Assembly (NCBI RefSeq): GCF_001590965.1
Contig: NZ_BCTW01000001.1
Location: 62,001-126,000, forward strand
From: Novosphingobium lentum NBRC 107847
Lineage (GTDB): Bacteria > Pseudomonadota > Alphaproteobacteria > Sphingomonadales > Sphingomonadaceae
DNA length: 64,000 nt
Direction of reading: 5' to 3'
Positions within the stretch are counted from its first letter, which is position 1. Every line of letters starts with the position of its first letter. Shown here in pieces: positions 8,528 through 17,855 of the stretch. The translations under genes were made by a program, and so were the position numbers. The notes under the pieces are model-generated. The model did not search any database and was not told the origin of the DNA. It saw nothing but the letters and a program-made list of their open reading frames with translations.

Positions 8528-10192
8528 ATGCCGTGGGACGAGGTTTTCGATGTGGTGTGCGTGGGCTCGGGCCTGGGCGGCATGACCGCCGCGCTGACCG
8601 CGGCCAATCGCGGGGCGACGGCGCTGGTGGCGGAAAAGTTCCACCTGCTCGGCGGCGTCTCGGCGCTCTCGTCGGGGCAGCTGTGGCTGGGCCCCAACCA
8701 CCTGCAGGAACCCGACGGCATTGCCGACAGCGACGCCGATGCCGACGCCTATCTCACCCACCTCTCGCAAGGGTTCGCCACGCCGGACCGGCGCAAGGTG
8801 TTCATTGAACGCGGGCGCGAAGCGTTGCGCTACATGACCGACACGATCGGCATCGCGATGACCGTGGTCAACGGCCTGCCCGATTACTACTATCCGTCGG
8901 TCAGGGGATCGAAGGCCGAAGGCCGCTATGTCGAAGTGCTGCCGTTCCAGGCCGAACGGCTGGGCGATCTGGCCGACAAAGTGCTGACCTCGCCCTATGG
9001 CGACGGCTACAGCTACACCACCTCGAACGAATGGGTGCAGATGCAGGACGGCGGCGAGCACGTCGGTGCCTGCCTGCAGCGCCATGTCGAGGCTGATGAA
9101 CGTTGCGCGGGCGCGGGTCTTGCTGCCGCGCAAGTGCTGGCGGCAAAGAACCTCGGCGTCGACATGCGCACCTCGACCGAAGCGATCGAGCTGGTAGTGG
9201 AAGATGGCGCGGTCACCGGCGTCGTGCTGCGCGACGAAACCGGCACGAAGCGCGTGCGCGCGCGCCTCGGCGTGATGCTGGCGACCGGCGGCTACGACTG
9301 GAAGCCTGCGTTCGTCAGCGCGTTCGATGCGCTGCCACAGGCCGGCAGCATGGCCCCGCCGACGGTCTCGGGCGATCACATCGTCATGGCCGCCAAGGCG
9401 GGCGCCATTGCCATCCCGGCCCGCGCGCCTGCACAAAGCCCGATCTTCATCGGCTACAAAGTGCCCGCCGAAACCATCTACGGGCATCCCTCGTACCGCA
9501 TGTGGCTGCCGGGCGCGCCGCACAGCATGGCGGTCAACCGCTATGGCCGCCGTTTTGCCAACGATGCCTTCTACCCCGATGTCGCGACCAAGGTCGGCCG
9601 GTTCGACGGGCAGGAGCAGGGCCAGCCCAACTGGCCCGCATGGATCGTGTTCGACCAGAACATGCTCGACAAATATGGCCTCATGCCCAGCTGGCCGGGC
9701 CAGCCGCTGTCCGAAGGCATGGCGACCAGCGCCGACACCATCACGGAGCTTGCCAACCGCATCGGCATGAACGCGATGGGGCTGGAAGACACCGTCCGCC
9801 GCTTCAACGGGTTCTGCGTGACGGGGATGGACGAGGATTTTGCGCGCGGCAGCGTGCCGTGGGGCCGGATCATGACCGGCGACCCCAGCCTGCTCAATCC
9901 CAACCTCGGCCCGATCGAAAAGGCCCCGTTCCATGCGGTGAAGATCGAGCGGGTGACGATGGGCGTGCCCACCGCCGGGCTGCCGATCGACACCGACGCG
10001 CGCGTGCTGGATGCGCGCGACGCCGCCATCCCCGGCCTTTACGCGGCGGGCAATTCCGCCGCCTGGCTCGACATCGGCGGCGGGTACAACAGCGGCATCG
10101 CGAACACGCGGGGCCTGCTTTACGGCTACCTTTCGGCCCTGCACATGACCGGCCAGCACGCGAGCCCCGAGCTTCAGGCGGTAGAGGACTAA
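8528..10192 (+). CDS. FAD-dependent oxidoreductase, KstD/fumarate-reductase-like
   Basis: A 554-residue flavoprotein of the FAD_binding_2 family, which includes 3-ketosteroid delta-1-dehydrogenase and fumarate reductase. The FAD-binding GSGLGG is at 13-18 and the C-terminal FAD loop reads GLYAAGNSAAW followed by a Gly-rich stretch. Members insert or remove C=C bonds next to a carbonyl. The frame is open far upstream, but ATG 8528 has GGGAG (8516-8520) 7 bases ahead. It is followed after 4 bases by a GST gene and then a kinase-fold gene, a probable operon. A steroid substrate is possible but not shown. Confidence 0.87.
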   Translation: MPWDEVFDVVCVGSGLGGMTAALTAANRGATALVAEKFHLLGGVSALSSGQLWLGPNHLQEPDGIADSDADADAYLTHLSQGFATPDRRKVFIERGREALRYMTDTIGIAMTVVNGLPDYYYPSVRGSKAEGRYVEVLPFQAERLGDLADKVLTSPYGDGYSYTTSNEWVQMQDGGEHVGACLQRHVEADERCAGAGLAAAQVLAAKNLGVDMRTSTEAIELVVEDGAVTGVVLRDETGTKRVRARLGVMLATGGYDWKPAFVSAFDALPQAGSMAPPTVSGDHIVMAAKAGAIAIPARAPAQSPIFIGYKVPAETIYGHPSYRMWLPGAPHSMAVNRYGRRFANDAFYPDVATKVGRFDGQEQGQPNWPAWIVFDQNMLDKYGLMPSWPGQPLSEGMATSADTITELANRIGMNAMGLEDTVRRFNGFCVTGMDEDFARGSVPWGRIMTGDPSLLNPNLGPIEKAPFHAVKIERVTMGVPTAGLPIDTDARVLDARDAAIPGLYAAGNSAAWLDIGGGYNSGIANTRGLLYGYLSALHMTGQHASPELQAVED

Positions 10193-10196
10193 CCCC

Positions 10197-10838
10197 ATGA
10201 CCATCACGATCTACCAGCTCGACCGCTCCCGCTCCGAACGAGCGGTGTGGCTGATGGAAGAACTCGGCGCGGCGTACGACATCGAATTTTTCGAGCGGCT
10301 GCCCGTAACGATGCAGGCAGAGCCCGCGTACAAGGCGTTGCACCCGCTGGGGTCGTCGCCCGTGCTGGGGATCGACGGCACGAACATCGCCGAAAGCGGT
10401 GCGGTGATCGAATACCTCGCCACCACGCAAGGCGGCGGCGCGCTGGCGCTGGGGCCGACATCGCCCGACTATGCCGACTACCTCTACTGGTTCCATTTCG
10501 CCGAATCGACGATGATGCCCGCGCTGGTGAGCGAGATCATGGCCGGGTTCGCCGGGATCGATCCCGAAAACCAGCTGCGCGTCTATGCGCGCCAGCGGAT
10601 CGCACAACTGCTCGCCTTCACCGATGCGCGGCTGGCGGCCGTGCCGTTCTTCGCCGGTGAGCAGTTCACCGCCGCCGATGTGATGATGACCTTCCCGTTC
10701 ACCATGACGCGGCAATACGTGCCGGTCGACGTGGAAGGCCACCCCGCGATCGCCGCCTATGTCGAGCGCATGGAAGCGCGCCCCGCCTACCAGCGCTGCC
10801 GCGCCATCGTCGACCGCGCGCCCAAGGGCAACGCATGA
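10197..10838 (+). CDS. Glutathione S-transferase family protein
   Basis: A 213-residue GST with an N-terminal thioredoxin-like domain (MTITIYQLDRSRSERAVWLMEEL; the SPVLG and ESGAVIEYL motifs bind the glutathione gamma-glutamyl end) and an alpha-helical C-terminal domain ending in a VEGHPAIAAYVERM helix. It may conjugate glutathione to an electrophilic intermediate or isomerise it. It starts 4 bases after the flavoprotein gene and overlaps the next gene by 4 bases (ATGA at 10835-10838), showing translational coupling. A second GST flanks the same kinase-fold gene on its other side. Confidence 0.9.
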   Translation: MTITIYQLDRSRSERAVWLMEELGAAYDIEFFERLPVTMQAEPAYKALHPLGSSPVLGIDGTNIAESGAVIEYLATTQGGGALALGPTSPDYADYLYWFHFAESTMMPALVSEIMAGFAGIDPENQLRVYARQRIAQLLAFTDARLAAVPFFAGEQFTAADVMMTFPFTMTRQYVPVDVEGHPAIAAYVERMEARPAYQRCRAIVDRAPKGNA

Positions 10839-12208
10839 CCGACGACGCTGCCGACGCGCACAGCGAAGCCAAAATCCGCGCCTGGATCGCCGACAACATC
10901 GACGGCACGATCACCGCGTTCGAGCGCCTGCCCCGGTGGCGGCCATCGTGGCAGGTGACGGTCGAGCGCGGCACCGAAACGATCGCCCTGCATGTGCGCG
11001 GCGACCGGGCCAGCGGCCTTGGCATCTGCCCGCTGCGCCGCGAATACGAAGTGCTCAACCTGTTCGAGCAAAACGGCATCCCCGTCCCACACATTTATGG
11101 CTGGTGCGCCAATCCCGAAGCCATCGTCATGGCCCATCTCGACGACACCCCGTTTCTGGGCGATCTGGACGGCGATCCGGCGGTGCAGCGCATGGTCGAG
11201 GACTATGCCGGCCACCTTGCCGCCGTCCACGCGCTCGATATCGCGCCGTTCATGGCGGCGGGCCTGAGCGCAGGGGAAACCCCGGAGGCCGTGGCGCTCG
11301 AATATCTGCTGCTGTCCGAAAGCCACTACGAGGCCGAGGACCAGCCCGACGCGCTGCTGCGCTTCGTCACCGGATGGCTGCACCGCCACCTGCCGCTGCA
11401 TCGCGATCGCAACGTCGTGCTCATCGGCGACGCCCCGCAGTTCTTCCACAACGGCGAGCGCGTTACCGCGCTGTACGATCTGGAACTGGCCAAGCTGGGC
11501 GATCCGATTGCCGATCTCGCCTCGATCCGGGTGCGTGACATCAATGAACCCATCAGCGACGTGGCAGCGGTGCTGGCGCGCTATGTGCGCGACAGCGGCA
11601 ACGAAATCGACTGGCCGACGCTCAGCTACTACACCGTCCTGCTGTTCATCGCGGTGCCGATGATGGTCAAGGCGACCTTCCGCAAGGTCAGCCCACACCC
11701 GGCTTATGTCGAATACCTGTCATGGAGCATGGGGGCCGGCCGCGCCGCGCTCGAAGCCATCGCCGAGGGCGAGGGCCTGGCGCTCGATCCGTCCCAGCCC
11801 ATTGCGGTGACCACCCCGCGCGACGCCCATGCCTGGCGCGATCTGGTGGTGCAGACCGGCGCGCTGCCGACCGAGGGCTTCTTCCGCCAGCCCCCCACGC
11901 AGTCGCTGGCGTTTTACCTGCAACGCCTTGCCGAAAGCGGCGACGCGATCGAACAGGCGGAGCTGGACGATGCCCGCACGATCCTGGGCCTGGACGATGC
12001 AGCCGCCGCCACGCTGGAGGCGCAGCTCGACGCCTTGGTCGAACACGCCGCGCCGGACCGGGACCATGCACTGGTGCGGTATTTCCATCGCCGTCAGATG
12101 CGCCGGTTGCAGCTGCTGCGCGATTACCCCGGCCCGATCGTTACGCGCGGGCTTGCATCGCTCGACCACTTGTTTCCCGATGCGTACCCGCGCCCGGTCG
12201 CCGACTGA
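10835..12208 (+). CDS. APH-fold phosphotransferase family protein (degenerate motif)
   Basis: A 457-residue protein with the aminoglycoside/choline-kinase fold: an N-lobe with RWRPSW at 34-39 and a GIPVPHIYG linker at 81-89. The catalytic loop reads LIGDAPQFF near 196-204, so Asp199 is kept but the usual HGD histidine and the downstream Asn are replaced. The metal-binding segment is LYDLELAKLGDP at 213-224. It is a paralogue of the 16488-17855 protein (shared RWRP-x-W, RGDR, GIPVP and LYD-x-E motifs). Activity as a small-molecule kinase is therefore uncertain. It is translationally coupled to the GST before it. Confidence 0.8.
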   Translation: MTDDAADAHSEAKIRAWIADNIDGTITAFERLPRWRPSWQVTVERGTETIALHVRGDRASGLGICPLRREYEVLNLFEQNGIPVPHIYGWCANPEAIVMAHLDDTPFLGDLDGDPAVQRMVEDYAGHLAAVHALDIAPFMAAGLSAGETPEAVALEYLLLSESHYEAEDQPDALLRFVTGWLHRHLPLHRDRNVVLIGDAPQFFHNGERVTALYDLELAKLGDPIADLASIRVRDINEPISDVAAVLARYVRDSGNEIDWPTLSYYTVLLFIAVPMMVKATFRKVSPHPAYVEYLSWSMGAGRAALEAIAEGEGLALDPSQPIAVTTPRDAHAWRDLVVQTGALPTEGFFRQPPTQSLAFYLQRLAESGDAIEQAELDDARTILGLDDAAAATLEAQLDALVEHAAPDRDHALVRYFHRRQMRRLQLLRDYPGPIVTRGLASLDHLFPDAYPRPVAD

Positions 12209-12229
12209 CCCCGATCCAGGATTTCCACC

Positions 12230-12856
12230 ATGCTCAAGCTGCACCACCTCAACCACAGCCGTTCATCCCGCGTCTTCTGGCTGCTGGAAGAACTCGGCCT
12301 GCCGTTCGAGGTGGTGTTCCACGAACGTCATCCCGAGACGCGGATGGGCCCGCCTGCGCTCAAGGCGGCGCATCCCATCGGCAAGGCGCCGGTGCTGGAA
12401 ACCGACGATGGCGCCATCGTCGAATCCGGCGCGATCATCGATTTCATCCTGCGCCGCCACGGCAATGGCGCGCTGGCCCCGGCCAACGACAGCCCGGACC
12501 TGCTGCGCTATCTGGAGTGGATGAACATCGCGGTGTCGATCGGCACCAACCCGATCATGCTCAAGGTCTATGGTTTGGCCGCCGGCCTCCAGGGCACCGA
12601 ATTCGACCAGCGCGCCGATGCTGAATTTGCCGGCGTGCTCGGCTTTATCGAACAGTCGCTGGAAGGGCGCCCCTATCTGCTGGGCGATACATTCACCGCC
12701 GCAGACATCCAGGTCAGCTTCGTCGCCGAACTGGCCCGCGTGCTGATCGGCATCGATGCCTACCCCAACATGGCCGCATGGCTCCTGCGCCTGCACGCCC
12801 GCCCGGCGTTCCGCGCGACCATCGAAAAGGGCGGCGACTACGCCTACGCCTCGTGA
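12230..12856 (+). CDS. Glutathione S-transferase family protein
   Basis: A 208-residue GST beginning MLKLHHLNHSRSSRVFWLLEEL, with the KAPVLE and ESGAIIDFIL glutathione-site motifs of the thioredoxin-like domain and a helical C-terminal domain. It is related to the GST at 10197 (shared SR-S-R-WL-EEL pattern), suggesting local duplication. It is the last plus-strand gene of the 8528-12856 set; its final 13 bases overlap the end of the convergent SnoaL gene. The substrate is unknown. Confidence 0.9.
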   Translation: MLKLHHLNHSRSSRVFWLLEELGLPFEVVFHERHPETRMGPPALKAAHPIGKAPVLETDDGAIVESGAIIDFILRRHGNGALAPANDSPDLLRYLEWMNIAVSIGTNPIMLKVYGLAAGLQGTEFDQRADAEFAGVLGFIEQSLEGRPYLLGDTFTAADIQVSFVAELARVLIGIDAYPNMAAWLLRLHARPAFRATIEKGGDYAYAS

Positions 12857-13323
12857 ACTGATCCGCCCGCAATTGCATTCCCGACCAGCCGCCGCGTCAC
12901 GTTCGTCAACAGCGGCTGGCGGGCAATCGGTTCACCCCGGACGCGCGGATCGTCGATGGTCCGCCAGACATGCAGCGTGTCGCCGAACTCCTTGTATTCG
13001 ATGATCCGCCCGTCGCGAACCTGCAGCTGGAAGATGTAGATGTTGCGATAGTCGGCCCCGCCAACCAGCTTCGCCGCGCTTTGCGCCTCGAACCACACGC
13101 GTTCGCCTTGCGCGACCGTGTCGCCGATCTCGAACACGATCGGTCCGTCGAGCGGGAGGACGGCGGTCTGCGCGAAGAACGCATCCAGATCCATCCACCC
13201 GCAGAACGGCATGTCGCCCGCCACGAAGATCCGGCAATCGGGCGCGAACAGCGAGCGCAAGCCAGCGGCGTCTCCGGCGACGGCCGCCTCGACCCATGCG
13301 GTCGCGACCGCCTCGGGCGACAT
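12844..13323 (-). CDS. SnoaL-like (NTF2 fold) protein
   Basis: A 159-residue NTF2-like domain protein, the fold of small polyketide cyclases, limonene-epoxide hydrolase and ketosteroid isomerase. The typical N-terminal helix (SPEAVATAWVEAAVAGDAA), an FAPDCRIF strand and the C-terminal beta sheet (YIFQLQVRDGRIIEYKEFGDT) are visible. ATG 13323 is 4 bases after the stop of the preceding gene. It is the last gene of the long minus-strand unit. Members may catalyse isomerisation, cyclisation or epoxide opening, or only bind ligand. Confidence 0.75.
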   Translation of the reverse strand: MSPEAVATAWVEAAVAGDAAGLRSLFAPDCRIFVAGDMPFCGWMDLDAFFAQTAVLPLDGPIVFEIGDTVAQGERVWFEAQSAAKLVGGADYRNIYIFQLQVRDGRIIEYKEFGDTLHVWRTIDDPRVRGEPIARQPLLTNVTRRLVGNAIAGGSVHEA

Positions 13324-13327
13324 GGTA

Positions 13328-14413
13328 TCAGGCACCGGTCTGGACGGGGGCAGGCGCCGCCTGATGGAACGCATCGGTTCCGGCGAGCGGCGGCGCATCG
13401 GTCAGCAGCATGATGCCGGGGGCCGCCGCCACCACGTAAGGCACCGCGTGGATGGCATGCATCGCGGTGGCCATGCACGCATCGTCGGTGGGCATCACGC
13501 TGTGCGATCCGATGTCGATGCGCGCGTTGATCGTCGGTTCGCCCTCAAGGTCGATCAGCCAGCCGTGCCCTTGCGGCCATTCGGGCGCGAGGTCTTCGGC
13601 CATGCGGGTGAAGTGCTGCAGCACGATCCGCTCGCGCGCCCCCGAGATCACCCGCACGCCGAAGTTCATCGCGCCCACCGTCCCCGCCGGGATCGTGCCA
13701 GCAGCGACGTGGAGATCGCGCGGGGTGACCACCACGTTGCGGAAGTTTTCGATCCGGTCGATCGGCAAGCCCAGCACATCGGCCACCAGCATTCCCGAAT
13801 GACGCCACGTCTCGCCGACCAGCTCCACATTGGCGAAAGCCGGGGTGGGATCGTCGGGCGTATAGCCAAAGCCCATCAGGTCGAACATCTGGTAGGTGCT
13901 GGGATACTTGTCGTACATCAGCGTTTCCGACGCCACCATCCGGTCCACCCGCCGCGACAGCCGCGCAAGGTACAGCGGCACCGATTCGGCGAGGAAACCC
14001 GGCATGATGCCCAGGCCGTGGAACGTCGTGCCGCCTTTCGCACAAGCAGCGGCCAGCGCGCCTGCCACGTCCGGCCCCAGCGACTTGGGATAGATGAAGT
14101 TGGCGGCGGTGGTGACCACGTTCTTGCCCGATGCCAGCAGCGCGCAGATATCGGCGATGCTGCCCGGGACATCGTTTTCCGCACCCGCCAGAAACAGCAC
14201 GCATTCCGCTTCCAGCGCCAGGATCGCCTGCCGATCATTGGTCAGCGCGACGCCCAGCGGCGCGATCCCGGCCACGGTGCCGATGTCGTGTCCCGACTTG
14301 TCGGGGTTGTAGGTGAACCCGCCGACGATCTGGTAGTCGGGCCGTTCCGCCGTGGCGCGGATAACCATCTTGCCGGTGTGGCCAGTTGCCCAGTGGATGA
14401 TGCGGAACGCCAC
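13328..14413 (-). CDS. Dihydrodipicolinate reductase-like NAD(P)-binding protein
   Basis: A 361-residue protein whose N-terminus (FRIIHWATGHTGKMVIRA) is a Rossmann nucleotide-binding motif of the DapB-like family found in catabolic clusters, related to 2,4-diaminopentanoate dehydrogenase. It is not a lysine-pathway DapB: it is longer and lacks that enzyme's substrate signature. It probably catalyses an NAD(P)-dependent redox step on a pathway intermediate. It lies 15 bases after an SDR gene and 4 bases before a SnoaL gene. The reaction cannot be specified. Confidence 0.77.
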   Translation of the reverse strand: MAFRIIHWATGHTGKMVIRATAERPDYQIVGGFTYNPDKSGHDIGTVAGIAPLGVALTNDRQAILALEAECVLFLAGAENDVPGSIADICALLASGKNVVTTAANFIYPKSLGPDVAGALAAACAKGGTTFHGLGIMPGFLAESVPLYLARLSRRVDRMVASETLMYDKYPSTYQMFDLMGFGYTPDDPTPAFANVELVGETWRHSGMLVADVLGLPIDRIENFRNVVVTPRDLHVAAGTIPAGTVGAMNFGVRVISGARERIVLQHFTRMAEDLAPEWPQGHGWLIDLEGEPTINARIDIGSHSVMPTDDACMATAMHAIHAVPYVVAAAPGIMLLTDAPPLAGTDAFHQAAPAPVQTGA

Positions 14414-14428
14414 GGCCTTCTCCTGTTT

Positions 14429-15205
14429 TTATTGCGCGGTCCAGCCGCCATCGACGGGCAGCACATGCCCGGTCACCATCGCCGCAGAATCGCTGCACAA
14501 CCATGCGATGGCGTCGGCCTGTTCGGAGGTCGCGATGGTGCGCTTGATCGGCTGGAACGGCAGCAGATGATCGATCACCATCTGCCCCATCTCCGGCCCG
14601 GCCTTGTTGTAGGCTTCGGTCGGGGTCACCCCCGGCGCGATGCAGTTCACGCGGATGCCCCGGTCGGCGTAGGAGACGGCGGCGAACTTGGTCAGCCGCA
14701 CGACACCGGCTTTCGATGCCGCATAAGCCGCGCCGGCCGCGCCGACATAAAGCAGCCCCGCCAGCGAGGTGACGTTGCAGATCGCGCCGCCGCCATTCCC
14801 GATCATGTGGGCGATCTCGTGCTTCATCGACAGGAACACGCTGCGCAAGCTGACGGCTTGGGTGTATTCCCACGACTCAAGGCTTTGCTCATGAAAGTCC
14901 GCGCCCGAGGCATCGCGATGCGCATCGCCGACGATATTGGCCGCGACATCAAGCGCGCCGAACGCGGCCACCGTTCCGGCGACCAGAGCGGCGACATCGG
15001 CCTCATCGGTGGCGTCGGCGCGCAGAAAGCGCACGTCATGGCCTTCGCCGCGCAGGCGTTCGGTGGTGGCGTTGCCGGTCTCGGCATTGATGTCCGACAG
15101 CATGACGCGGGCGCCGCGCCGGGCGAACCCTTCGGCCGTCGCCATGCCGATGCCCGCACCCGCCGCGGTGACGAGCGCAACCTTGCCGCTGAAGATGCCG
15201 GTCAT
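14429..15205 (-). CDS. SDR family oxidoreductase
   Basis: A 258-residue classical short-chain dehydrogenase. The coenzyme motif is TAAGAGIG at 13-20, an Ala where Gly is more usual. The catalytic Ser147 and Tyr161-Ala-Ala-Ser-Lys165 are present, and Asp38 at the end of the second strand suggests NAD(H) preference. The family ANIVG segment stands where NNAG is usual. It starts 4 bases after the P450 gene at 15210-16484 and so may oxidise the alcohol that P450 makes. Confidence 0.9.
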   Translation of the reverse strand: MTGIFSGKVALVTAAGAGIGMATAEGFARRGARVMLSDINAETGNATTERLRGEGHDVRFLRADATDEADVAALVAGTVAAFGALDVAANIVGDAHRDASGADFHEQSLESWEYTQAVSLRSVFLSMKHEIAHMIGNGGGAICNVTSLAGLLYVGAAGAAYAASKAGVVRLTKFAAVSYADRGIRVNCIAPGVTPTEAYNKAGPEMGQMVIDHLLPFQPIKRTIATSEQADAIAWLCSDSAAMVTGHVLPVDGGWTAQ

Positions 15206-15209
15206 GCGA

Positions 15210-16484
15210 TCATCCCCACACCACGTGCAGCGCGCGCGGACCGCGCAACTGCGCCCCTACAATCACCGGAGCCGGCTGGTCGGGGTCGAGGCGCAGGTTC
15301 GGCAGATCGAGCACGGCGTTGAGCATCGCCTCCATCTCGGTCTTGGCGACGGGCATGCCCAGGCACGTGTGGATGCCCGCGCCGAAGCCGACGTTCACCT
15401 TCTGCGGCCGGTCGATATCGAATTCGTCCGGATTGTCGAACACGGTCTCGTCGCGGTTGGCCGAACCCGAACACAGCGACAGCGCCGCCCCTGCCGGAAC
15501 CGTCACGCCATGGAATTCGACATCGACGGTCGCCTGCCGGGCCAGGAACTGCGACGCGGTTTCCCAGCGCATCCCTTCGTTGACCGCCTTGGCCACCAGC
15601 GTGCGATCGTCGCGGATGCGGGCGAGCAACGCGGGCCGTTCCAGCAGTGCCACCAGCATGCTGCCGAACGAACGCGTGGTGGTTTCGGCGGCGGCGGGCA
15701 GCATCTGGCGGATCAGTTCGGTGATGTGCGCATCGTCGAGCCGGGTGCCATCGTCCTCGGCGCGCAGCAGATAACCGATCAGGTCTTCGCCGACCGATCC
15801 TTCGGCCCGGCGCTGGGCCACGACTTCCAGCGTATCGTCATACAGTTCCTGCGCTGCGACAAACGCGGCGGCCATGCTGGCCTTGACCTTTTCCGGATCG
15901 CGCTGCGGCCCCACCAGAATCCGCATGCCGCGCGCGGCGAATTCCTGTGTCCTCGCCTCGTCCTTGGGAAAGCCGATGATTTCGTAGATCAGCCGCACCG
16001 GGAGCGGGAGCAGCAGGTCTTCCATCAGCTCCGCCTTGCCGCGCGGGGCCAGCTTGGCGACCGCGTCCTGCACCACGGGCGTCAGCAACGCCTTCCAGCC
16101 CGCGATGGCCTTGGACGAAAACGCCGGCGCCAGTAGCTTGCGCGTCACTTTGTGCGTCGCATCGTCCATGCCGGTCAGCAGGAACCCGCCCAGGAACTGG
16201 CCCAGCCCTTCCTGCAGCAGTGTGCTGGTAAAGGTCTTGTTGTCGCGCAGCACCGCCAGCACGTCGTCATAGCGGAACAGAGTGAACACCTGCCGCCCCA
16301 GATTGGAATAGTCCGCCTGCGACGGCACGTTCCACTTGGCCAGAATGTCGCCCACCATGATCGGCTGGCTTTTGCGGCATTCGCGATAGACCGCGTGTGG
16401 GTCTTCGGTGTCGGTGCCGTAAACGCTGCTCACCGCCGCAAAATCGCGGCTGATTTCACTGACGGCGGGTTCGGTGGACGTCAT
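15210..16484 (-). CDS. Cytochrome P450
   Basis: A 424-residue bacterial P450. The heme-binding motif is canonical (FGAGIHTCLG, Cys374), the I-helix reads AAAETTTR with the acid-alcohol pair, and EGMRW provides ExxR. The N-terminus has no membrane anchor, so it is soluble and needs a ferredoxin and reductase; none is adjacent. It lies 3 bases after a kinase-fold gene and 4 bases before an SDR gene within the long minus-strand unit that also makes F420. Confidence 0.93.
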   Translation of the reverse strand: MTSTEPAVSEISRDFAAVSSVYGTDTEDPHAVYRECRKSQPIMVGDILAKWNVPSQADYSNLGRQVFTLFRYDDVLAVLRDNKTFTSTLLQEGLGQFLGGFLLTGMDDATHKVTRKLLAPAFSSKAIAGWKALLTPVVQDAVAKLAPRGKAELMEDLLLPLPVRLIYEIIGFPKDEARTQEFAARGMRILVGPQRDPEKVKASMAAAFVAAQELYDDTLEVVAQRRAEGSVGEDLIGYLLRAEDDGTRLDDAHITELIRQMLPAAAETTTRSFGSMLVALLERPALLARIRDDRTLVAKAVNEGMRWETASQFLARQATVDVEFHGVTVPAGAALSLCSGSANRDETVFDNPDEFDIDRPQKVNVGFGAGIHTCLGMPVAKTEMEAMLNAVLDLPNLRLDPDQPAPVIVGAQLRGPRALHVVWG

Positions 16485-16487
16485 GTC

Positions 16488-17855
16488 TTAAACTCCCTGC
16501 GGCAGCTTCACGTTCAGAGCCGCCTCGCCGATCGACGTCGGGCCGAACACTTGCAGCCGCCGTCCCTCGGTCGTGGCCAGCAACGCGAACAAGGCCGCGT
16601 CTTGATCCGGCCCGGCGGTCAGCACGAATTCTTCGAGCGCGGTTTCCGCAGACGCCCAATCGGCAAAGTCATGGCCAAGGAACGCGCTGACGTCGGCGAT
16701 GTTCTGCGCCACCATGCCTGCGCCATAAGCATCGGCCCGGCTGACCCATTCGATCAGTTCGACCACCTGGGCTTTCTGCCCGTCGGCCACCGGATCCCGC
16801 ACCGCGATGCCGGACAGGGTATCGGCCAGCTTGCGGATCAGGTTGGCGTTGTCGCCGGTCCGCTCGACCAGCGGCGGCAGTTCGGGCATCGGCAGGCCCG
16901 ACAGCTTCGACAGCGCCAGCAGGATCGAGCGGCGCAGCGACAGGTCGAACTGCAGGTAGACCGAATGCGGATCGGCCGGGCGCGGATCGGCCACGGTGCC
17001 GGTGAACTGCATCGTGCCCAGCAGCGAAAACTGCAGCACGTGGAACAGCACCGCATCGTGATCGACCGGCTCGCCGCTGGCTTCGGCGTAGTAGCCGAAC
17101 AGCTCGGCCATCGGCGCGCCCAGCGGCTCGATCGTGTTGCGCATGCCCATCGTCGCCAGATCGACCATCGGATCGCCGATCATGCTGAATTCGAAATCGT
17201 ACAGCTGCGTCATGCGCTGTTCGTGCACCAGGAACTGCCCGGAATCGAACTGGATGAAGCTCGCCTGCGTCCGGTGCTTCGGAACGTTGCGGCGGACCCA
17301 CTGGATCACGAATTCCAGCAACGGCTCGGGCCGCTTCTTGGTGCGCCGGTATTGCGGCATGTACGTGTTGAGGCCCACCAGCGCGATGTCTTCCGCGCCT
17401 TCGGGTGCAGCCAGGCCCGCCTCGGCAAAGGCCGCAACCGGCAGCTTGTGCATCGCCGCCACCGCCGCCATGTATTCACGACCCACCACGCTCTGCGCTT
17501 GCGGCGACAGACCGGACAAGTCGCGCGTGCCCTTGATCGATTGCATCACGATGCACGGCGGATCGGCCAGATAGCCATGGACCGCAGGCACCGGAATGCC
17601 CTGGCTGTGCAGCACGCGGACGATATCGGCCTCGCGCTTCAGATCGGGGAAGATCGCCACATCGCCCGTGCGATCGCCGCGCAAGTGAACTTCCACGATC
17701 TTGCCGTCGACATCGACATCGGCGAACCAGGCCGGGCGCCAGCGCACCTGCTGTTCCATGCGCACGATCTTGCCGCCCATCGTCGCTTCGACGAAGTCGC
17801 GGATGCGCTGGACGGCGGCATCGTCGTATTCGGGAACGCCCGTGGTTTCGCTCAT
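16488..17855 (-). CDS. APH-fold phosphotransferase family protein (degenerate motif)
   Basis: A 455-residue aminoglycoside-phosphotransferase-fold protein, paralogous to that at 10835. It shares RWRPAW (39-43 region), HLRGDR, GIPVP (86-90) and the metal segment LYDFEFSMIGDP at 218-229. The catalytic loop is IQFDSGQFL around 201-209: Asp204 remains but the HGD histidine is Gln and the Asn is missing. Either it is a divergent kinase or a non-catalytic binding protein. Its ATG overlaps the stop of the SnoaL gene by one base (TAATG), and the P450 gene follows after 3 bases. Confidence 0.8.
   Translation of the reverse strand: MSETTGVPEYDDAAVQRIRDFVEATMGGKIVRMEQQVRWRPAWFADVDVDGKIVEVHLRGDRTGDVAIFPDLKREADIVRVLHSQGIPVPAVHGYLADPPCIVMQSIKGTRDLSGLSPQAQSVVGREYMAAVAAMHKLPVAAFAEAGLAAPEGAEDIALVGLNTYMPQYRRTKKRPEPLLEFVIQWVRRNVPKHRTQASFIQFDSGQFLVHEQRMTQLYDFEFSMIGDPMVDLATMGMRNTIEPLGAPMAELFGYYAEASGEPVDHDAVLFHVLQFSLLGTMQFTGTVADPRPADPHSVYLQFDLSLRRSILLALSKLSGLPMPELPPLVERTGDNANLIRKLADTLSGIAVRDPVADGQKAQVVELIEWVSRADAYGAGMVAQNIADVSAFLGHDFADWASAETALEEFVLTAGPDQDAALFALLATTEGRRLQVFGPTSIGEAALNVKLPQGV

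Noticed and set aside
8528-10192. Assigning the symbol kstD to the flavoprotein
   Set aside because: Only family-level FAD motifs can be seen; substrate residues of KstD could not be confirmed.
13328-14413. Calling the DapB-like protein a lysine biosynthesis enzyme
   Set aside because: It is much longer than DapB and sits in a catabolic operon; only the Rossmann motif is shared.
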